From assembly GCF_038024875.1 (NCBI RefSeq), contig NZ_CP136136.1, positions 1,798,001 through 1,862,000 of the forward strand: a DNA stretch of 64,000 nt. The letters run 5' to 3'. The notes beneath the pieces are model-generated. The model searched no databases. It saw only the letters and a list, made by a program, of their open reading frames with translations, and was not told the origin of the DNA. Shown here piece after piece: positions 1 to 9,410 of this stretch. Every line of letters begins with the position of its first letter. Position 1 is the first letter of the stretch. This DNA comes from Gordonia rubripertincta (lineage in GTDB: Bacteria > Actinomycetota > Actinomycetes > Mycobacteriales > Mycobacteriaceae). The translations under genes were made by a program, and so were the position numbers.

Positions 1-264
1 GGCGCGGCCGTGCTCGCCCGTCACCGCGCACAGTCCGCGGCCGACCTGTCTGCGCTGGCCGCCGCCGCAGACCATTTGGCAGGGAAGTCCGAACCCTGCG
101 CCACTGCGCGTGCAGTGGCGGTGGCACAGCGGCCATCGGCGGAGGTGGTCTCGTGCCGAACGGCCGGTGAGGACGTGCTGGTCGCGGTTCGGGTCCCTGT
201 CGACCTTGGCAGCTTCGGGGTCCGTGCCGCCACGGCGTCGGCGCGCGCCGGGCCGGTCGAGTAG
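1..264 (+). CDS. Rv3654c-like TadE-type protein, C-terminal part (5' truncated by window)
   Basis: The frame is already open at base 1, so the start lies upstream. The first visible residues (AVLARHRAQSAADLSALAAAA) match the conserved stretch after the single N-terminal membrane helix of the small Rv3654c-like proteins encoded at the end of actinobacterial tad (Flp-pilus-like) loci. The rest is a short extracytoplasmic domain with two cysteines. In M. tuberculosis this family lies close to a helicase/cspA/topA block, and the same neighbours follow here, which supports the assignment. Role in the secretion or pilus machinery is inferred from family and context only. Confidence 0.75.
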   Translation, partial: GAAVLARHRAQSAADLSALAAAADHLAGKSEPCATARAVAVAQRPSAEVVSCRTAGEDVLVAVRVPVDLGSFGVRAATASARAGPVE

Positions 265-273
265 TCGGGAGCG

Positions 274-825
274 CTACCCGCGACTGTCCTCGTCGACGAC
301 GATCCGTTTCGGGTACACCCGTACCGATTGCATAGGGGCGAACCACAATTGGTGAAAATGCACGTCCGTGTCGCCGCGGTAGGCGAGTTCGAAGGCCTCG
401 GTCCCCGTGTTGAGCGGAATCCACGGGCGGACCGCCCGTACGAACGACGACCAGTGGATCAGTTCGCCCTCGGTCAGGAAGCCGCCTGCAGCAGCCCAGG
501 TTTCGCCGGACTGTGCGTCGGACGACGCCAGATACACCTCGCCGAGCGACGGAGTGATCCGCGGGCCGATCATCGCGGTCTGCAGGTACCACTGGGCGGT
601 GGTGACCACCGGGGTGAAACCGCCCGACCGGGCCGCGCACCACCCGTAGTGCAGGTCGAGGGCGTCGAGGGCCGCTTCTTCCGAGAAGAACACGTCACGT
701 TCGCCGATGGAGGCCGGCAGGTTGTCGGTGTCCTGGGTCGGCCGCGCGAGCAGGAAAAAGGCACGCGAGGGCCGGGTCACCAGCCGCTTCGTTCCGATTC
801 CCCGACCGGATGCCTCGTCATGCAT
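274..825 (-). CDS. conserved hypothetical protein (183 aa)
   Basis: I do not recognise a family for this soluble protein. It has no signal peptide or membrane segment, is rich in aromatic residues, and ends in a charged tail. The ATG at 825 (MHDEASG) is chosen because it overlaps the stop of the upstream helicase gene by 8 bases, as expected for a coupled operon; an in-frame ATG at 903 would place 26 residues inside the helicase gene. Co-transcription with the helicase suggests, but does not show, a linked function. It converges on the TadE-like gene, with 9 bases between the two. Confidence 0.6.
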   Translation of the reverse strand: MHDEASGRGIGTKRLVTRPSRAFFLLARPTQDTDNLPASIGERDVFFSEEAALDALDLHYGWCAARSGGFTPVVTTAQWYLQTAMIGPRITPSLGEVYLASSDAQSGETWAAAGGFLTEGELIHWSSFVRAVRPWIPLNTGTEAFELAYRGDTDVHFHQLWFAPMQSVRVYPKRIVVDEDSRG

Positions 826-3145
826 GAGCCAAGTATTGCCGAGACAGCAGCTCGAGTACGGCCACTGCGCCATCTTTGTCCAACGGATCATTGCCGTTGC
901 CACACTTGGGGCTCTGCACGCACGACGGGCAGCCGCTCTCGCATCCGCAGCTCGCGACCGCGTCCCGGGTGGCGTCGATCCAGGTGAGGAAGGTGGAGTG
1001 CCCGCGCTCGGCGAAGCCCGCCCCGCCCATGTACCCGTCGTAGACGAAGACGGTCGGCAATCCGGTGTCGGGATGCAGGGCGGTGGAGACCCCGCCTATG
1101 TCCCAGCGGTCGCACGTCGCCACGAGCGGGAGGAGCCCGATCGCGGCATGCTCGGCCGCATGAAGGGAACCGGGCAGCCTCGTCTCGTCGATCCCGGCCT
1201 CGGCCAGCACCTCGGGTGTCAGCGTGTACATGACCGCCCGGGTGTGCAAGGTCTGCTCGGGCATGTCGAGCTCGACAGCGTCGAGGACCTCGCCGGTCCG
1301 CAGCGTGCGCAGGTATCCGACCACCTGGTGCGTCACGTCGACCTCGACGAAGGCGACGGTCAGCGGACCGAACTCGTGGCTCTCGATGATCGAGGTGATC
1401 GAGATGTCGGTGGTCTCGCGTGCGGAGGTGGTCCAGTCTGGGTCTTCGGGATGTGCGAGGGCCAGGCCGTCGTCGAGGTCGAGTTCGTCGACGAGGTACG
1501 TCTCGCCCTGGTGGATGTGCACCGCCCCGGGGTGCACCGTCGACATCGCGCGCCCGGTGTCGACGGTACCCAGGACCTGCGAGGTCGTGGTGTCGACGAT
1601 CAGGACCTGCCCGCCGATGCCGCCCCGGATGTCGATCTCGGCGTGCGGTTCGACCCCGGCGGCGACATACCAACCCGACTTCCGCTTGCGCAGCAGACCT
1701 TCCGCCGCGAGGTCCTCGGCCACCGGCCGCGCGTCCCAGGCGTCGATCTCGGCGTCCGACAGCGGTTTCTCCGCGGCGGCACACAGCAGATGTGGCCCGA
1801 GGATGTAGGGGTTGGCCGGGTCGGTGACGGTGGCCTCCACCGGCTTGCCGAGGAGCGACTCGGGATGGTGGACGAGATAGGTGTCGAGCGGATCATCGCG
1901 GGCGACCAGGACGACCAGCGAATCCCCGGACTCGCGCTGGCGTCCGGCCCGACCCGCCTGCTGCCAGAACGATGCGACCGTACCGGGGTAGCCGCTGACG
2001 ATGACGGCGTCCAATCCGCTGATGTCGACACCCAGTTCGAGCGCGTTGGTGGTCGCGACACCGAGCAGCTCGCCGTCGGAGATGGCCTTCTCGAGCTTGC
2101 GCCGGTCGTCGGCGAGGTAACCCGCACGGTAGGCCCCGACCCTCGACTCGAGTTCGGGCGCACTCTGCGACAACAGGTTCCGCGCCGACAGTGCTGTCAG
2201 TTCGACGCCGCGCCGGCTGCGGGCGAAGCACAGTGTCCGTGCGCCCTCGACCACGAAATCGGCCAGTAGCCTTGCGGATTCGGCGCCGGCGGAGCGTCGG
2301 ACCGGTGCGCCGTTCTCGCCGGTCACCGCCGGCAGGAAGTCCGGCTCCCACAATGCGACGGTGCGCTCGCCGCGCGGTGAGCTGTCCTCGGTCACCGCGA
2401 CCGCGGGCTCACCGATCAAGCGGCTTAACGCCTCCGCGGGTTGCGCGACCGTCGCGCTGGCGCCGATGACCGTCGGGTTCGCGCCGGCCGCGCGGGCGAT
2501 CCGCAGGAGCCTGCGCATGACGAGTGCGGTGTGGGAGCCGAAGACGCCACGGTAGTGGTGGCATTCGTCGACGACGATGAAGCGAAGATGCCGGAAGAAC
2601 TGACGCCACCGGGCGTGATGCGAGAGGATGCCGATGTGCAGCATGTCGGGATTGGTGAAGATCCACCGTGAATGCACGCGCGCCCACTGCCGGATCTCGG
2701 GGTCGGTGTCGCCGTCGTAGGCGCAGGGCTGCAGGTGCCCGAACTCCGGCCGGCCGGCGATGACCGAGGACACCGCCCGGATCTGATCCGCGCCCAACGC
2801 TTTCGTCGGAGCGAGATATAGCGCTGTCGAATTCTTTTCATTCAGCAGCGCCGAAAGAATCGGCATTTGGTAAGACAGTGATTTACCCGATGCGGTGCCT
2901 GTGCAAATGGCAACATGATTTCCCCTGAAAGCTTCGTCGGCGGCGCGGGCCTGATGTGTCCAGACGCGTTCGATTCCGTTGTCCGCGTAGGCGTCGAGGA
3001 GTGGCCTCGGCACCCAATCCGGCCACTCGGCGAAAGACGCAGGGCGCGACGGGATTACCGACAGGTGTGTGAGTGGGGACTCGTCGGGGTCGGTGCCTGC
3101 GAGGGACCTCGCGAGGAGGCCTGTCCCGAATGTGGAGTACTGCAT
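818..3145 (-). CDS. DEAD/DEAH-box helicase with C-terminal cysteine domain (YprA/MrfA-like, Rv3649-like)
   Basis: This is a superfamily 2 helicase of 775 residues from the ATG at 3145. Visible motifs are a Q-type WTHQ near residue 62, Walker A TGTASGKS at 82-89, DECH at 193-196, SAT at 230-232 and QQAGRAGR near residue 400. The C-terminus has a DUF1998-type cluster with five cysteines in about 17 residues (CGCESGCPSCVQSPKC). That architecture is typical of YprA/MrfA, a DNA-repair helicase for mitomycin damage in Bacillus; the repair role here is inferred. An upstream ATG at 3319 would add 58 non-conserved, basic residues that run into the cspA leader, so it is disfavoured. Confidence 0.88.
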   Translation of the reverse strand: MQYSTFGTGLLARSLAGTDPDESPLTHLSVIPSRPASFAEWPDWVPRPLLDAYADNGIERVWTHQARAADEAFRGNHVAICTGTASGKSLSYQMPILSALLNEKNSTALYLAPTKALGADQIRAVSSVIAGRPEFGHLQPCAYDGDTDPEIRQWARVHSRWIFTNPDMLHIGILSHHARWRQFFRHLRFIVVDECHHYRGVFGSHTALVMRRLLRIARAAGANPTVIGASATVAQPAEALSRLIGEPAVAVTEDSSPRGERTVALWEPDFLPAVTGENGAPVRRSAGAESARLLADFVVEGARTLCFARSRRGVELTALSARNLLSQSAPELESRVGAYRAGYLADDRRKLEKAISDGELLGVATTNALELGVDISGLDAVIVSGYPGTVASFWQQAGRAGRQRESGDSLVVLVARDDPLDTYLVHHPESLLGKPVEATVTDPANPYILGPHLLCAAAEKPLSDAEIDAWDARPVAEDLAAEGLLRKRKSGWYVAAGVEPHAEIDIRGGIGGQVLIVDTTTSQVLGTVDTGRAMSTVHPGAVHIHQGETYLVDELDLDDGLALAHPEDPDWTTSARETTDISITSIIESHEFGPLTVAFVEVDVTHQVVGYLRTLRTGEVLDAVELDMPEQTLHTRAVMYTLTPEVLAEAGIDETRLPGSLHAAEHAAIGLLPLVATCDRWDIGGVSTALHPDTGLPTVFVYDGYMGGAGFAERGHSTFLTWIDATRDAVASCGCESGCPSCVQSPKCGNGNDPLDKDGAVAVLELLSRQYLAHA

Positions 3146-3480
3146 TTTATGGAGGAAACTCTTCAAAGTGGTGTTGACGCGGGAGGTCTGGAGAGGTCGG
3201 GATGTTACCGACGGATGTCGTGCTGCTGAAGTTTGGCGAGGTTTTTGCTCATCTTGGTTGATGCGACTATCGCAACTGGGCCGGACATGATTGACTGGGT
3301 GCGGCCGCAGCTTTCGCAACCCGTCGAGGCGGGCGACAAGCGTGTTGCAGCCGTGGTACTGAGGTTAGTTTGGCGGATCGAAGCAGATCTTCGCGGGGCT
3401 CTTTGAGGTATGGCGGTCAACCGGCCACGACGCGATGACCCATCGTGTCGCGACAGTTGATATGTAAAGGATTGCAAGAC
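3146..3480. promoter_or_regulatory. helicase-cspA divergent intergenic region with probable long cspA leader
   Basis: This 335-base non-coding gap separates the helicase start from cspA. A possible promoter for cspA reads TTGCAG, about 15 bases, then TAGTTT near 3344-3371. That would leave a leader of roughly 100 bases, in line with the long 5' UTRs of cold-shock genes in other bacteria. The promoter call is weak because no transcript data exist. No gene is visible; open frames across it are overprints. Confidence 0.35.
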
Positions 3481-3684
3481 ATGGCACAGGGAACTGTGAA
3501 GTGGTTCAACGCGGAAAAGGGCTTCGGCTTCATCGCGCCTGACGAGGGCTCCGACGACGTGTTCGTCCACTACTCCGAGATCCAGGGATCCGGTTTCCGC
3601 ACCCTCGAGGAGAACCAGCGGGTGGAGTTCGAGGTCGGCCAGGGCACCAAGGGCCCGCAGGCCACCGGCGTTCGCGCGGTCTGA
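3481..3684 (+). CDS. cspA: cold-shock protein CspA family
   Basis: This 67-residue protein is a single cold-shock domain that binds single-stranded RNA and DNA and melts RNA structure. RNP1 (KGFGFIAP) and RNP2 (VFVHYSEI) are both intact. The ATG at 3481 follows an AAAGGA ribosome-binding site; an in-frame ATG 12 codons upstream would add a non-family extension. The gene is monocistronic, with a strong intrinsic terminator 36 bases after the stop. It is equivalent by position and length to Rv3648c. Confidence 0.97.
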   Translation: MAQGTVKWFNAEKGFGFIAPDEGSDDVFVHYSEIQGSGFRTLEENQRVEFEVGQGTKGPQATGVRAV

Positions 3685-3720
3685 GACCACCTGCGCAACT
3701 GCATTACGCAGCTTGCCGAC

Positions 3721-3766
3721 AACCGCTCCCGTCTCGTTCAGTCGAGACGGGAGCGGTTTGTTTTTT
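3721..3766 (+). terminator. intrinsic terminator of cspA
   Basis: A perfect 16-bp stem (AACCGCTCCCGTCTCG paired with its complement) around the 6-base loop TTCAGT is followed by TGTTTTTT. This is one of the few textbook rho-independent terminators in the window. Confidence 0.92.
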
Positions 3767-3846
3767 CCGGGGGGTCGCTGAAGCGTCGGCGCGAACCGCC
3801 GCGGGAAAGACCGGTGCCGGGGACCCGGACCACCTAATCTCGGATT

Positions 3847-4431
3847 GTGGGCCAGTTGTCGTTTTTCTCCGCGGAGACCGAGGAGCCCGCGTACTCCGAT
3901 CTCGCGGGCCTGCTCGCGGCGCACGGTCAGGCAGTCCGTTCGGACTCCGGTACGCGGGTCTCGATCGTCGTCCGCGATCGCTGGCGCGCGGAGCAGATCG
4001 TCGAGGAGATGCGGGCCTCCGGTCTCGACGCCGAGGTCACCACTTCCGACGAGGGCACCCCGTTGGCCCGCACCGCGGCGTGTCATGAACTCGACGCACT
4101 TCATCAGGCATGGTCGGCCGGCGCGGTCAAGGCGATGCCCTCCGGCTGGATTCCGTCATACCGTGCGCTGCGGCTCTGGGTGATCGCCTCCGGCCACTCC
4201 GACGAAGGCCGCTACCAACTCGGTCTCGACCCGCACGCCCCCGACACCCACGCGGCACTCGCCACCGCACTGATGAGGGTCGGGATCGCACCCACCCTGG
4301 TCGGCACGCGGGGTCATTCACCTGCACTTCGCATCGCCGGCCACCGTCGTCTCGTTCGTCTGCACGAATACGTGGGTCCGCCGCCGAATGCAGCGGCAGT
4401 GCCGGATTGGCCACCTGCGGACATACATTAG
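3847..4431 (+). CDS. conserved hypothetical protein, Rv3647c-like
   Basis: This soluble protein of 194 residues lies between cspA and topA, exactly where Rv3647c sits in mycobacteria. It starts with GTG at 3847. The N-terminal half has alternating beta and helix character (RVSIVVRDRWRAEQIVEEM). The C-terminal half has a conserved-looking WIPSYRALRLWVIASG segment followed by a helical bundle. No catalytic motif, signal peptide or membrane helix is visible. Function is unknown; retention next to topA in related genera argues for a conserved role. Confidence 0.75.
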   Translation: MGQLSFFSAETEEPAYSDLAGLLAAHGQAVRSDSGTRVSIVVRDRWRAEQIVEEMRASGLDAEVTTSDEGTPLARTAACHELDALHQAWSAGAVKAMPSGWIPSYRALRLWVIASGHSDEGRYQLGLDPHAPDTHAALATALMRVGIAPTLVGTRGHSPALRIAGHRRLVRLHEYVGPPPNAAAVPDWPPADIH

Positions 4432-4615
4432 CGATCTCATCTAGATCGTTCTGGCCTGGGAAAATGCCGACCGAAAGCGCGGTATGGGTCACATCAGACA
4501 GCGTCACACGGAATTCGGATGTGCAAACGGCGCTATACATAAGGTACAAACCCATCGAACACACCTGTTGAGACATGCAGGTGGTTCTCCACCCAGTCAA
4601 CCGAAGGACGCCCCG

Positions 4616-7600
4616 GTGGCCGAGACCAGCACCGCATCCCGCTCTAGTGGGGGAATCCGACGACTCGTGATCGTCGAGTCCCCTACAAAGGCGCGCAAGA
4701 TCGCCGGTTACCTCGGCTCCAACTACGTGGTGGAGTCGTCCCGCGGCCACATTCGCGACCTGCCGCGCGGCGCCGCCGACGTCCCGGCCAAGTACAAGGG
4801 CCAGCCCTGGGCGCGCCTCGGGGTGAACGTCGACGACAACTTCGAGCCGCTCTACGTCGTCTCGCCGGACAAGAAGACCACCGTCAGCGAGCTGAAGTCG
4901 CTGATGAAGGACGTCGACGAGCTCTACCTCGCCACGGACGGTGACCGCGAGGGGGAGGCCATCGCATGGCACCTCCTCGAAACGCTCAAGCCGAAGATCC
5001 CGGTCAAGCGGATGGTGTTCCACGAGATCACCGAACCCGCCATCCGCGCGGCCGCCGAGAACCCGCGTGATCTCGACATCGACCTGGTCGATGCCCAGGA
5101 GACCCGCCGCATCCTCGACCGCCTCTACGGCTACGAGGTGTCGCCGGTCCTGTGGAAGAAGGTCATGCCGAAGCTGTCGGCGGGCCGCGTGCAGTCCGTC
5201 GCGACGCGCATCATCGTCGAGCGTGAACGTGAGCGCATGGCGTTCGTGTCCGCCGAGTACTGGGACATCGCCGCCACGATGGACGCCGGCGCCGAGGCCA
5301 GCCCCTCGACGTTCAAGGCACGTCTGGTCAACGTCGACGACGCCCGCGTCGCCACCGGTCGCGACTTCGAGGCGACCGGCGAACTGAAGAAGTCCGACGG
5401 GGTCGTCGTGCTCAACGCCGACCGTGCCGAGAGCCTGGCCGCAGGCCTGCGCGGCGCCGCCATGACGGTGACGTCGGTCGAGGAGAAGCCCTACACTCGT
5501 CGCCCGTACGCGCCGTTCATGACGTCGACGCTGCAGCAGGAGGCCGGACGCAAGCTGCGGTTCACCTCCGACCGCACCATGCGCATCGCGCAGCGGCTGT
5601 ATGAGAACGGCTTCATCACCTACATGCGTACCGACTCGACGAGCCTGAGCGAGTCGGCGATCAACGCCGCCCGCACACAGGCCCGCGAGCTGTACGGCGA
5701 CAACTTCGTGCATCCGACGCCGCGTCAGTACACCCGCAAGGTCAAGAACGCGCAGGAAGCCCACGAGGCGATCCGTCCCGCCGGCGAGACCTTCCGGACC
5801 CCCGGCCAGGTAGCCGGCCAGCTCGAGGCCGACGAGTTCCGCCTGTACGAGCTCATCTGGCAGCGCACCGTAGCCTCCCAGATGGCCGACGCCAAGGGCA
5901 CCACGCTGAGCCTGCGCATCGCGGGTACCGCGTCGTCCGGTGAGCGCGCGACCTTCGCCTCGTCGGGCCGCACCATCACGTTCCCCGGCTTCCTGTCGGC
6001 CTACGTCGAGACCGTCGACGAGCAGACCGGCGGCCAGGCAGACGACGCCGAGAACCGCCTGCCGCAGCTGACCGAGGGCCAGTCGCTCACCGCGACCGAG
6101 CTGACCGCCGACGGCCACTCGACCAACCCGCCGGCCCGCTTCACCGAGGCGTCGCTGGTCAAGGTGCTCGAGGAGCTGGGCATCGGCCGTCCGTCGACCT
6201 ACGCCTCGATCATCGGCACCATCCAGGACCGCGGTTACGTCGTGAAGAAGGGCAACGCCCTCGTCCCGTCGTGGATCGCCTTCGCGGTGGTCGGGCTCCT
6301 CGAGGCGTATTTCGAGAGTCTCGTCGACTACGACTTCACCGCGACCCTCGAGGACGACCTCGACCAGATCGCCACCGGCAACGAGAACCGCACCAAGTGG
6401 CTGTCGGAGTTCTACTTCGGCGACGAGCGGTCCGGCGATGCCGAGGCACGCTCGGCGCACTCGGCGATCGCCCAGTACGGCGGCCTCAAGAAGCTCGTCG
6501 GCGTCAATCTCGAGGAGATCGACGCCCGCCAGGTCAACTCGATCCGGCTCTTCGACGACGAAGAGGGCCGTCCGATCTACGTGCGCGTCGGCCGCTTCGG
6601 TCCCTACCTCGAGCGTGACCTCAACGCGAACAAGAAGACCGACGCCGATGCCGAACCCGATCTGCAGCGCGCCAACCTGCCCGCCGACATCACGCCGGAC
6701 GAACTGACCCTGGAGATCGCGGAGAAGCTGTTCTCGACGCCGCAGGAGGGTCGCTCGCTGGGCGTCGACCCGCTGACCGGCCACGAGATCGTCGCCAAGG
6801 AAGGACGTTTCGGTCCGTACGTGACCGAGATCCTGCCCTCCGACGACGATGACGACGACGGCGAGGCTCCGATCACCATCCCCGCGGGTCCGACGCCGCG
6901 CGACGGTGGATCCCCCGGCGCCGGCGGCAGCGGTGCCGGCGACGCCGATGTGGTCCCGCTCGATTCCCCGGGCGGCGGCACCACCACCAAGACCAAGCCG
7001 GCGGCGAAGAAGGCCGCCAAGAAGGCAGCGAAGAAGGCCGGCCCCAAGCCGCGCACCGGCTCGCTGTTCAAGTCGATGGACATCTCGACGGTCACCCTCG
7101 AGGACGCGCTGAAGCTGCTGTCGCTGCCGCGCGTCGTCGGCGTCGACCCCGAGTCCGGCGACGAGATCACCGCGCAGAACGGCCGCTACGGTCCGTACCT
7201 GAAGAAGGGGTCCGATTCGCGGTCCCTCGCCAGCGAGGAACAGCTCTTCGAGATCACCCTCGACGAGGCCCTGAAGATCTACTCCGAGCCCAAGCGTCGT
7301 GGACGGCAGGCCGCTGCGCCGCCGCTGCGGGAACTGGGCAAGGACGACGAGGTCAGCGGCAAGCCGATGGTCATCAAGGACGGCCGCTTCGGTCCGTACG
7401 TGACCGACGGCGAGACCAACGCCAGCCTGCGCAAGGGCGACGAGGTCGACTCGATCACGCCGGAACGCGCGATGGAACTCCTCGCCGATCGCCGTGCCCG
7501 CGGCCCGGCGAAGAAGGCCGCCAAGAAGGCCCCGGCCAAGAAGGCTGCGAAGAAGACAGCCGCCAAGAAGACCGCGAAGAAGGCGGCCGCCAAGAAGACG

Positions 7601-7666
7601 ACGGCCAAGAAGACAGCAGCCAAGAAGACGACGGCCAAGAAGGCTGCGCCGCCCGCGGAGGATTAG
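4616..7666 (+). CDS. topA: DNA topoisomerase I
   Basis: Type IA topoisomerase of 1016 residues that relaxes negative supercoils through a 5'-phosphotyrosine intermediate. The TOPRIM domain shows LVIVESPTKARKI near residue 20 and the DGDREGE metal site near 107. The nucleophile is Tyr336 in GFITYMRTDS. The C-terminus has several topoisomerase-I repeats, each with a GRFGPY or GRYGPY motif, with a Lys/Ala linker after the third, and ends in a long Lys/Ala tail, as in mycobacterial enzymes that use basic tails for processivity. Cys4 zinc fingers are absent, as usual in this clade. The GTG at 4616 has GAAGGA seven bases upstream; an ATG at 4484 would add an unconserved 44-residue extension. Confidence 0.97.
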   Translation: MAETSTASRSSGGIRRLVIVESPTKARKIAGYLGSNYVVESSRGHIRDLPRGAADVPAKYKGQPWARLGVNVDDNFEPLYVVSPDKKTTVSELKSLMKDVDELYLATDGDREGEAIAWHLLETLKPKIPVKRMVFHEITEPAIRAAAENPRDLDIDLVDAQETRRILDRLYGYEVSPVLWKKVMPKLSAGRVQSVATRIIVERERERMAFVSAEYWDIAATMDAGAEASPSTFKARLVNVDDARVATGRDFEATGELKKSDGVVVLNADRAESLAAGLRGAAMTVTSVEEKPYTRRPYAPFMTSTLQQEAGRKLRFTSDRTMRIAQRLYENGFITYMRTDSTSLSESAINAARTQARELYGDNFVHPTPRQYTRKVKNAQEAHEAIRPAGETFRTPGQVAGQLEADEFRLYELIWQRTVASQMADAKGTTLSLRIAGTASSGERATFASSGRTITFPGFLSAYVETVDEQTGGQADDAENRLPQLTEGQSLTATELTADGHSTNPPARFTEASLVKVLEELGIGRPSTYASIIGTIQDRGYVVKKGNALVPSWIAFAVVGLLEAYFESLVDYDFTATLEDDLDQIATGNENRTKWLSEFYFGDERSGDAEARSAHSAIAQYGGLKKLVGVNLEEIDARQVNSIRLFDDEEGRPIYVRVGRFGPYLERDLNANKKTDADAEPDLQRANLPADITPDELTLEIAEKLFSTPQEGRSLGVDPLTGHEIVAKEGRFGPYVTEILPSDDDDDDGEAPITIPAGPTPRDGGSPGAGGSGAGDADVVPLDSPGGGTTTKTKPAAKKAAKKAAKKAGPKPRTGSLFKSMDISTVTLEDALKLLSLPRVVGVDPESGDEITAQNGRYGPYLKKGSDSRSLASEEQLFEITLDEALKIYSEPKRRGRQAAAPPLRELGKDDEVSGKPMVIKDGRFGPYVTDGETNASLRKGDEVDSITPERAMELLADRRARGPAKKAAKKAPAKKAAKKTAAKKTAKKAAAKKTTAKKTAAKKTTAKKAAPPAED

Positions 7667-7783
7667 GCGCGACCCACCGCCGCCTGAGGGTGCGAGGAGC
7701 GGAAGCCGGCTGAGTAAGCGACGAAGGGGCGCATCGAAGTCGACGCGCCACGAAGGCCCTCGTGAGAACGCGTCCGGAGCTGC

Positions 7784-9370
7784 TCAGTCCAGGCGGTACG
7801 GCGCCATGTGCGGGCGGGCCAGGAGCGTCTCGATCCCGCGTCCGCGGAGTTCGACGCCTTCACCGATCTCCCAGTGCTCGGCCTCCTGATGCGAGGCCAG
7901 GAACACCGCACGGGCCGATCCCAGCACGCGCGTGGGCTCGTCCTTCGCGAGTTCGGTGAGGCGGGCGGCCTCGTTCACCGGGTCGCCGATGACGGTGTAC
8001 TCGAGGCGCTGCTCGGCGCCGATGTGACCGGCGATCGCCTTGCCTGCGGAGACGCCGATGCCGATGTCGGTGTCGCCGAGGGTCTGATACAGCTCGGCGC
8101 GCAGTTCGCGGGCGGAGGCCAGCGCGCGGCCGGCGAAGTCGTCGAGGTCGAGGGGAGCGCCGAAGATCGCGAGCGCCGCATCACCCTGGAACTTGTTGAC
8201 GAAACCGCCGTGGCGTCCGACGACGGCCACGACCACGCGGAAGAACTCGTTGAGCAGTTCGACGATCTCGCGCGGCGGACGGTTCACGGCCAGGCGCGTC
8301 GAACCGACGATGTCGACGAACAGCACTCCGACGTAGCGTTCCTCGCCGCCGAGTTCGGTGCCGGTCTCGATGGCGCGTCGTGCGACGTCCTCGCCGACGT
8401 AGCGGCCGAACAAGTTGCGTAGTTCCTGTCGTTCGCGCAGGTCGGCAACCATGTCGTTGAAGCCGGCCTGCAGCAGGCCGAGGTCGCTGCCGTCGTAGAT
8501 CTTCACCGCGACGTTGAGGTCGCCGTCACTGACCTTCGACTGGGCGCGACGAAGCTGCTTGATGGGGTCGTTGATGGCGGCCACGACGCGCACGATCGCG
8601 ATGACGCTGAATGCGAGAGCCGACACCGCCATCCACAGGATCGGGCGTTCGAGCCCGGTGGAGTCGCCTTCGAAGATGCCCAGCCTGTGCAGCACGATGA
8701 GGCCGATGATCACGACCATCGGCGCGACGACGCTGATCACCCAGAACGCGGTGATGCGGGTGGTGACGCTCGGGGCGATCGCGTGGTCGGGATTGTTGGC
8801 CATCGCGGCGACGGTGATCGGCCGCATGACCTTCTCGGCCTGCATGTAGCTCAGCGCGCAGGTGACCATCGCACCGATGGCGCTCGCGATCGCGACGATG
8901 AAGGCGTTCTTCGACGAGACGGTCAGATTGACCAGCGTGAAGAGCGTGCCGCCCACCACCCACAGCGCGGCGTTGACGACGGTCAGCAGCGTTGGCAGCG
9001 CGAGCGCGCGGCGTCGGGCGGCCTCGTTGTCCAGCCGGGTGCGTCTGCGGTGCCACACGAGCACGGGTAGCGAGAGCTGGATGCTGGCGTAGCCGCCGAT
9101 GACCATCGCGATCAACAGGTAAGCCGCGAAGATCACCTGGTTCAGTGCGGTGATCTCGTCGAGGCTGATCGAATCCTGGAGCGGCATCCCGAAACGGAGG
9201 AATGCGAAGGTGAACAGTGCGCCGACGAGGTTGGCGCGGAGCATGTCGAGGGCGAGGATCGGCCAGGGCGTATGAATCAGCCACCGGCCAAGGTGCAGCA
9301 CCTTGGACCACCGCGACCGCTGTTCCACCACGGAGACTACGGTAGCTGGCTGCTTGCAGTCGTTAAACAC
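7784..9370 (-). CDS. membrane-bound class III adenylate cyclase with HAMP domain (Rv3645-like)
   Basis: This 528-residue protein makes cAMP from ATP. About six membrane helices fill residues 45-265, a HAMP linker lies near 262-315, and the cyclase domain spans about 340-510. Catalytic residues are in place: metal-binding Asp353 (FVDIVGST) and Asp397, substrate Lys393 (KFQGDAA), and transition-state Asn466 and Arg470 (IGDPVNEAAR). The purine-site Asp is replaced by Thr459, which is common in bacterial members. Length and topology match Rv3645. It is transcribed against topA, with 117 bases between them, and divergently from holB. Confidence 0.92.
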   Translation of the reverse strand: MFNDCKQPATVVSVVEQRSRWSKVLHLGRWLIHTPWPILALDMLRANLVGALFTFAFLRFGMPLQDSISLDEITALNQVIFAAYLLIAMVIGGYASIQLSLPVLVWHRRRTRLDNEAARRRALALPTLLTVVNAALWVVGGTLFTLVNLTVSSKNAFIVAIASAIGAMVTCALSYMQAEKVMRPITVAAMANNPDHAIAPSVTTRITAFWVISVVAPMVVIIGLIVLHRLGIFEGDSTGLERPILWMAVSALAFSVIAIVRVVAAINDPIKQLRRAQSKVSDGDLNVAVKIYDGSDLGLLQAGFNDMVADLRERQELRNLFGRYVGEDVARRAIETGTELGGEERYVGVLFVDIVGSTRLAVNRPPREIVELLNEFFRVVVAVVGRHGGFVNKFQGDAALAIFGAPLDLDDFAGRALASARELRAELYQTLGDTDIGIGVSAGKAIAGHIGAEQRLEYTVIGDPVNEAARLTELAKDEPTRVLGSARAVFLASHQEAEHWEIGEGVELRGRGIETLLARPHMAPYRLD

Positions 9371-9410
9371 GGTTCCGCCCCGATGGCGTGTCCGAACTGC
9401 GGTTTAGGGT

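Noticed and set aside
3205..4104. Minus-strand frame opposite cspA and the Rv3647c-like gene
   Set aside because: It spans a strong terminator and a conserved cold-shock gene on the other strand; composition is not protein-like.
4127..6784. Minus-strand open frame of 885 codons opposite topA
   Set aside because: Antisense overprint of the conserved topA gene; no recognisable protein family and no ribosome-binding site.
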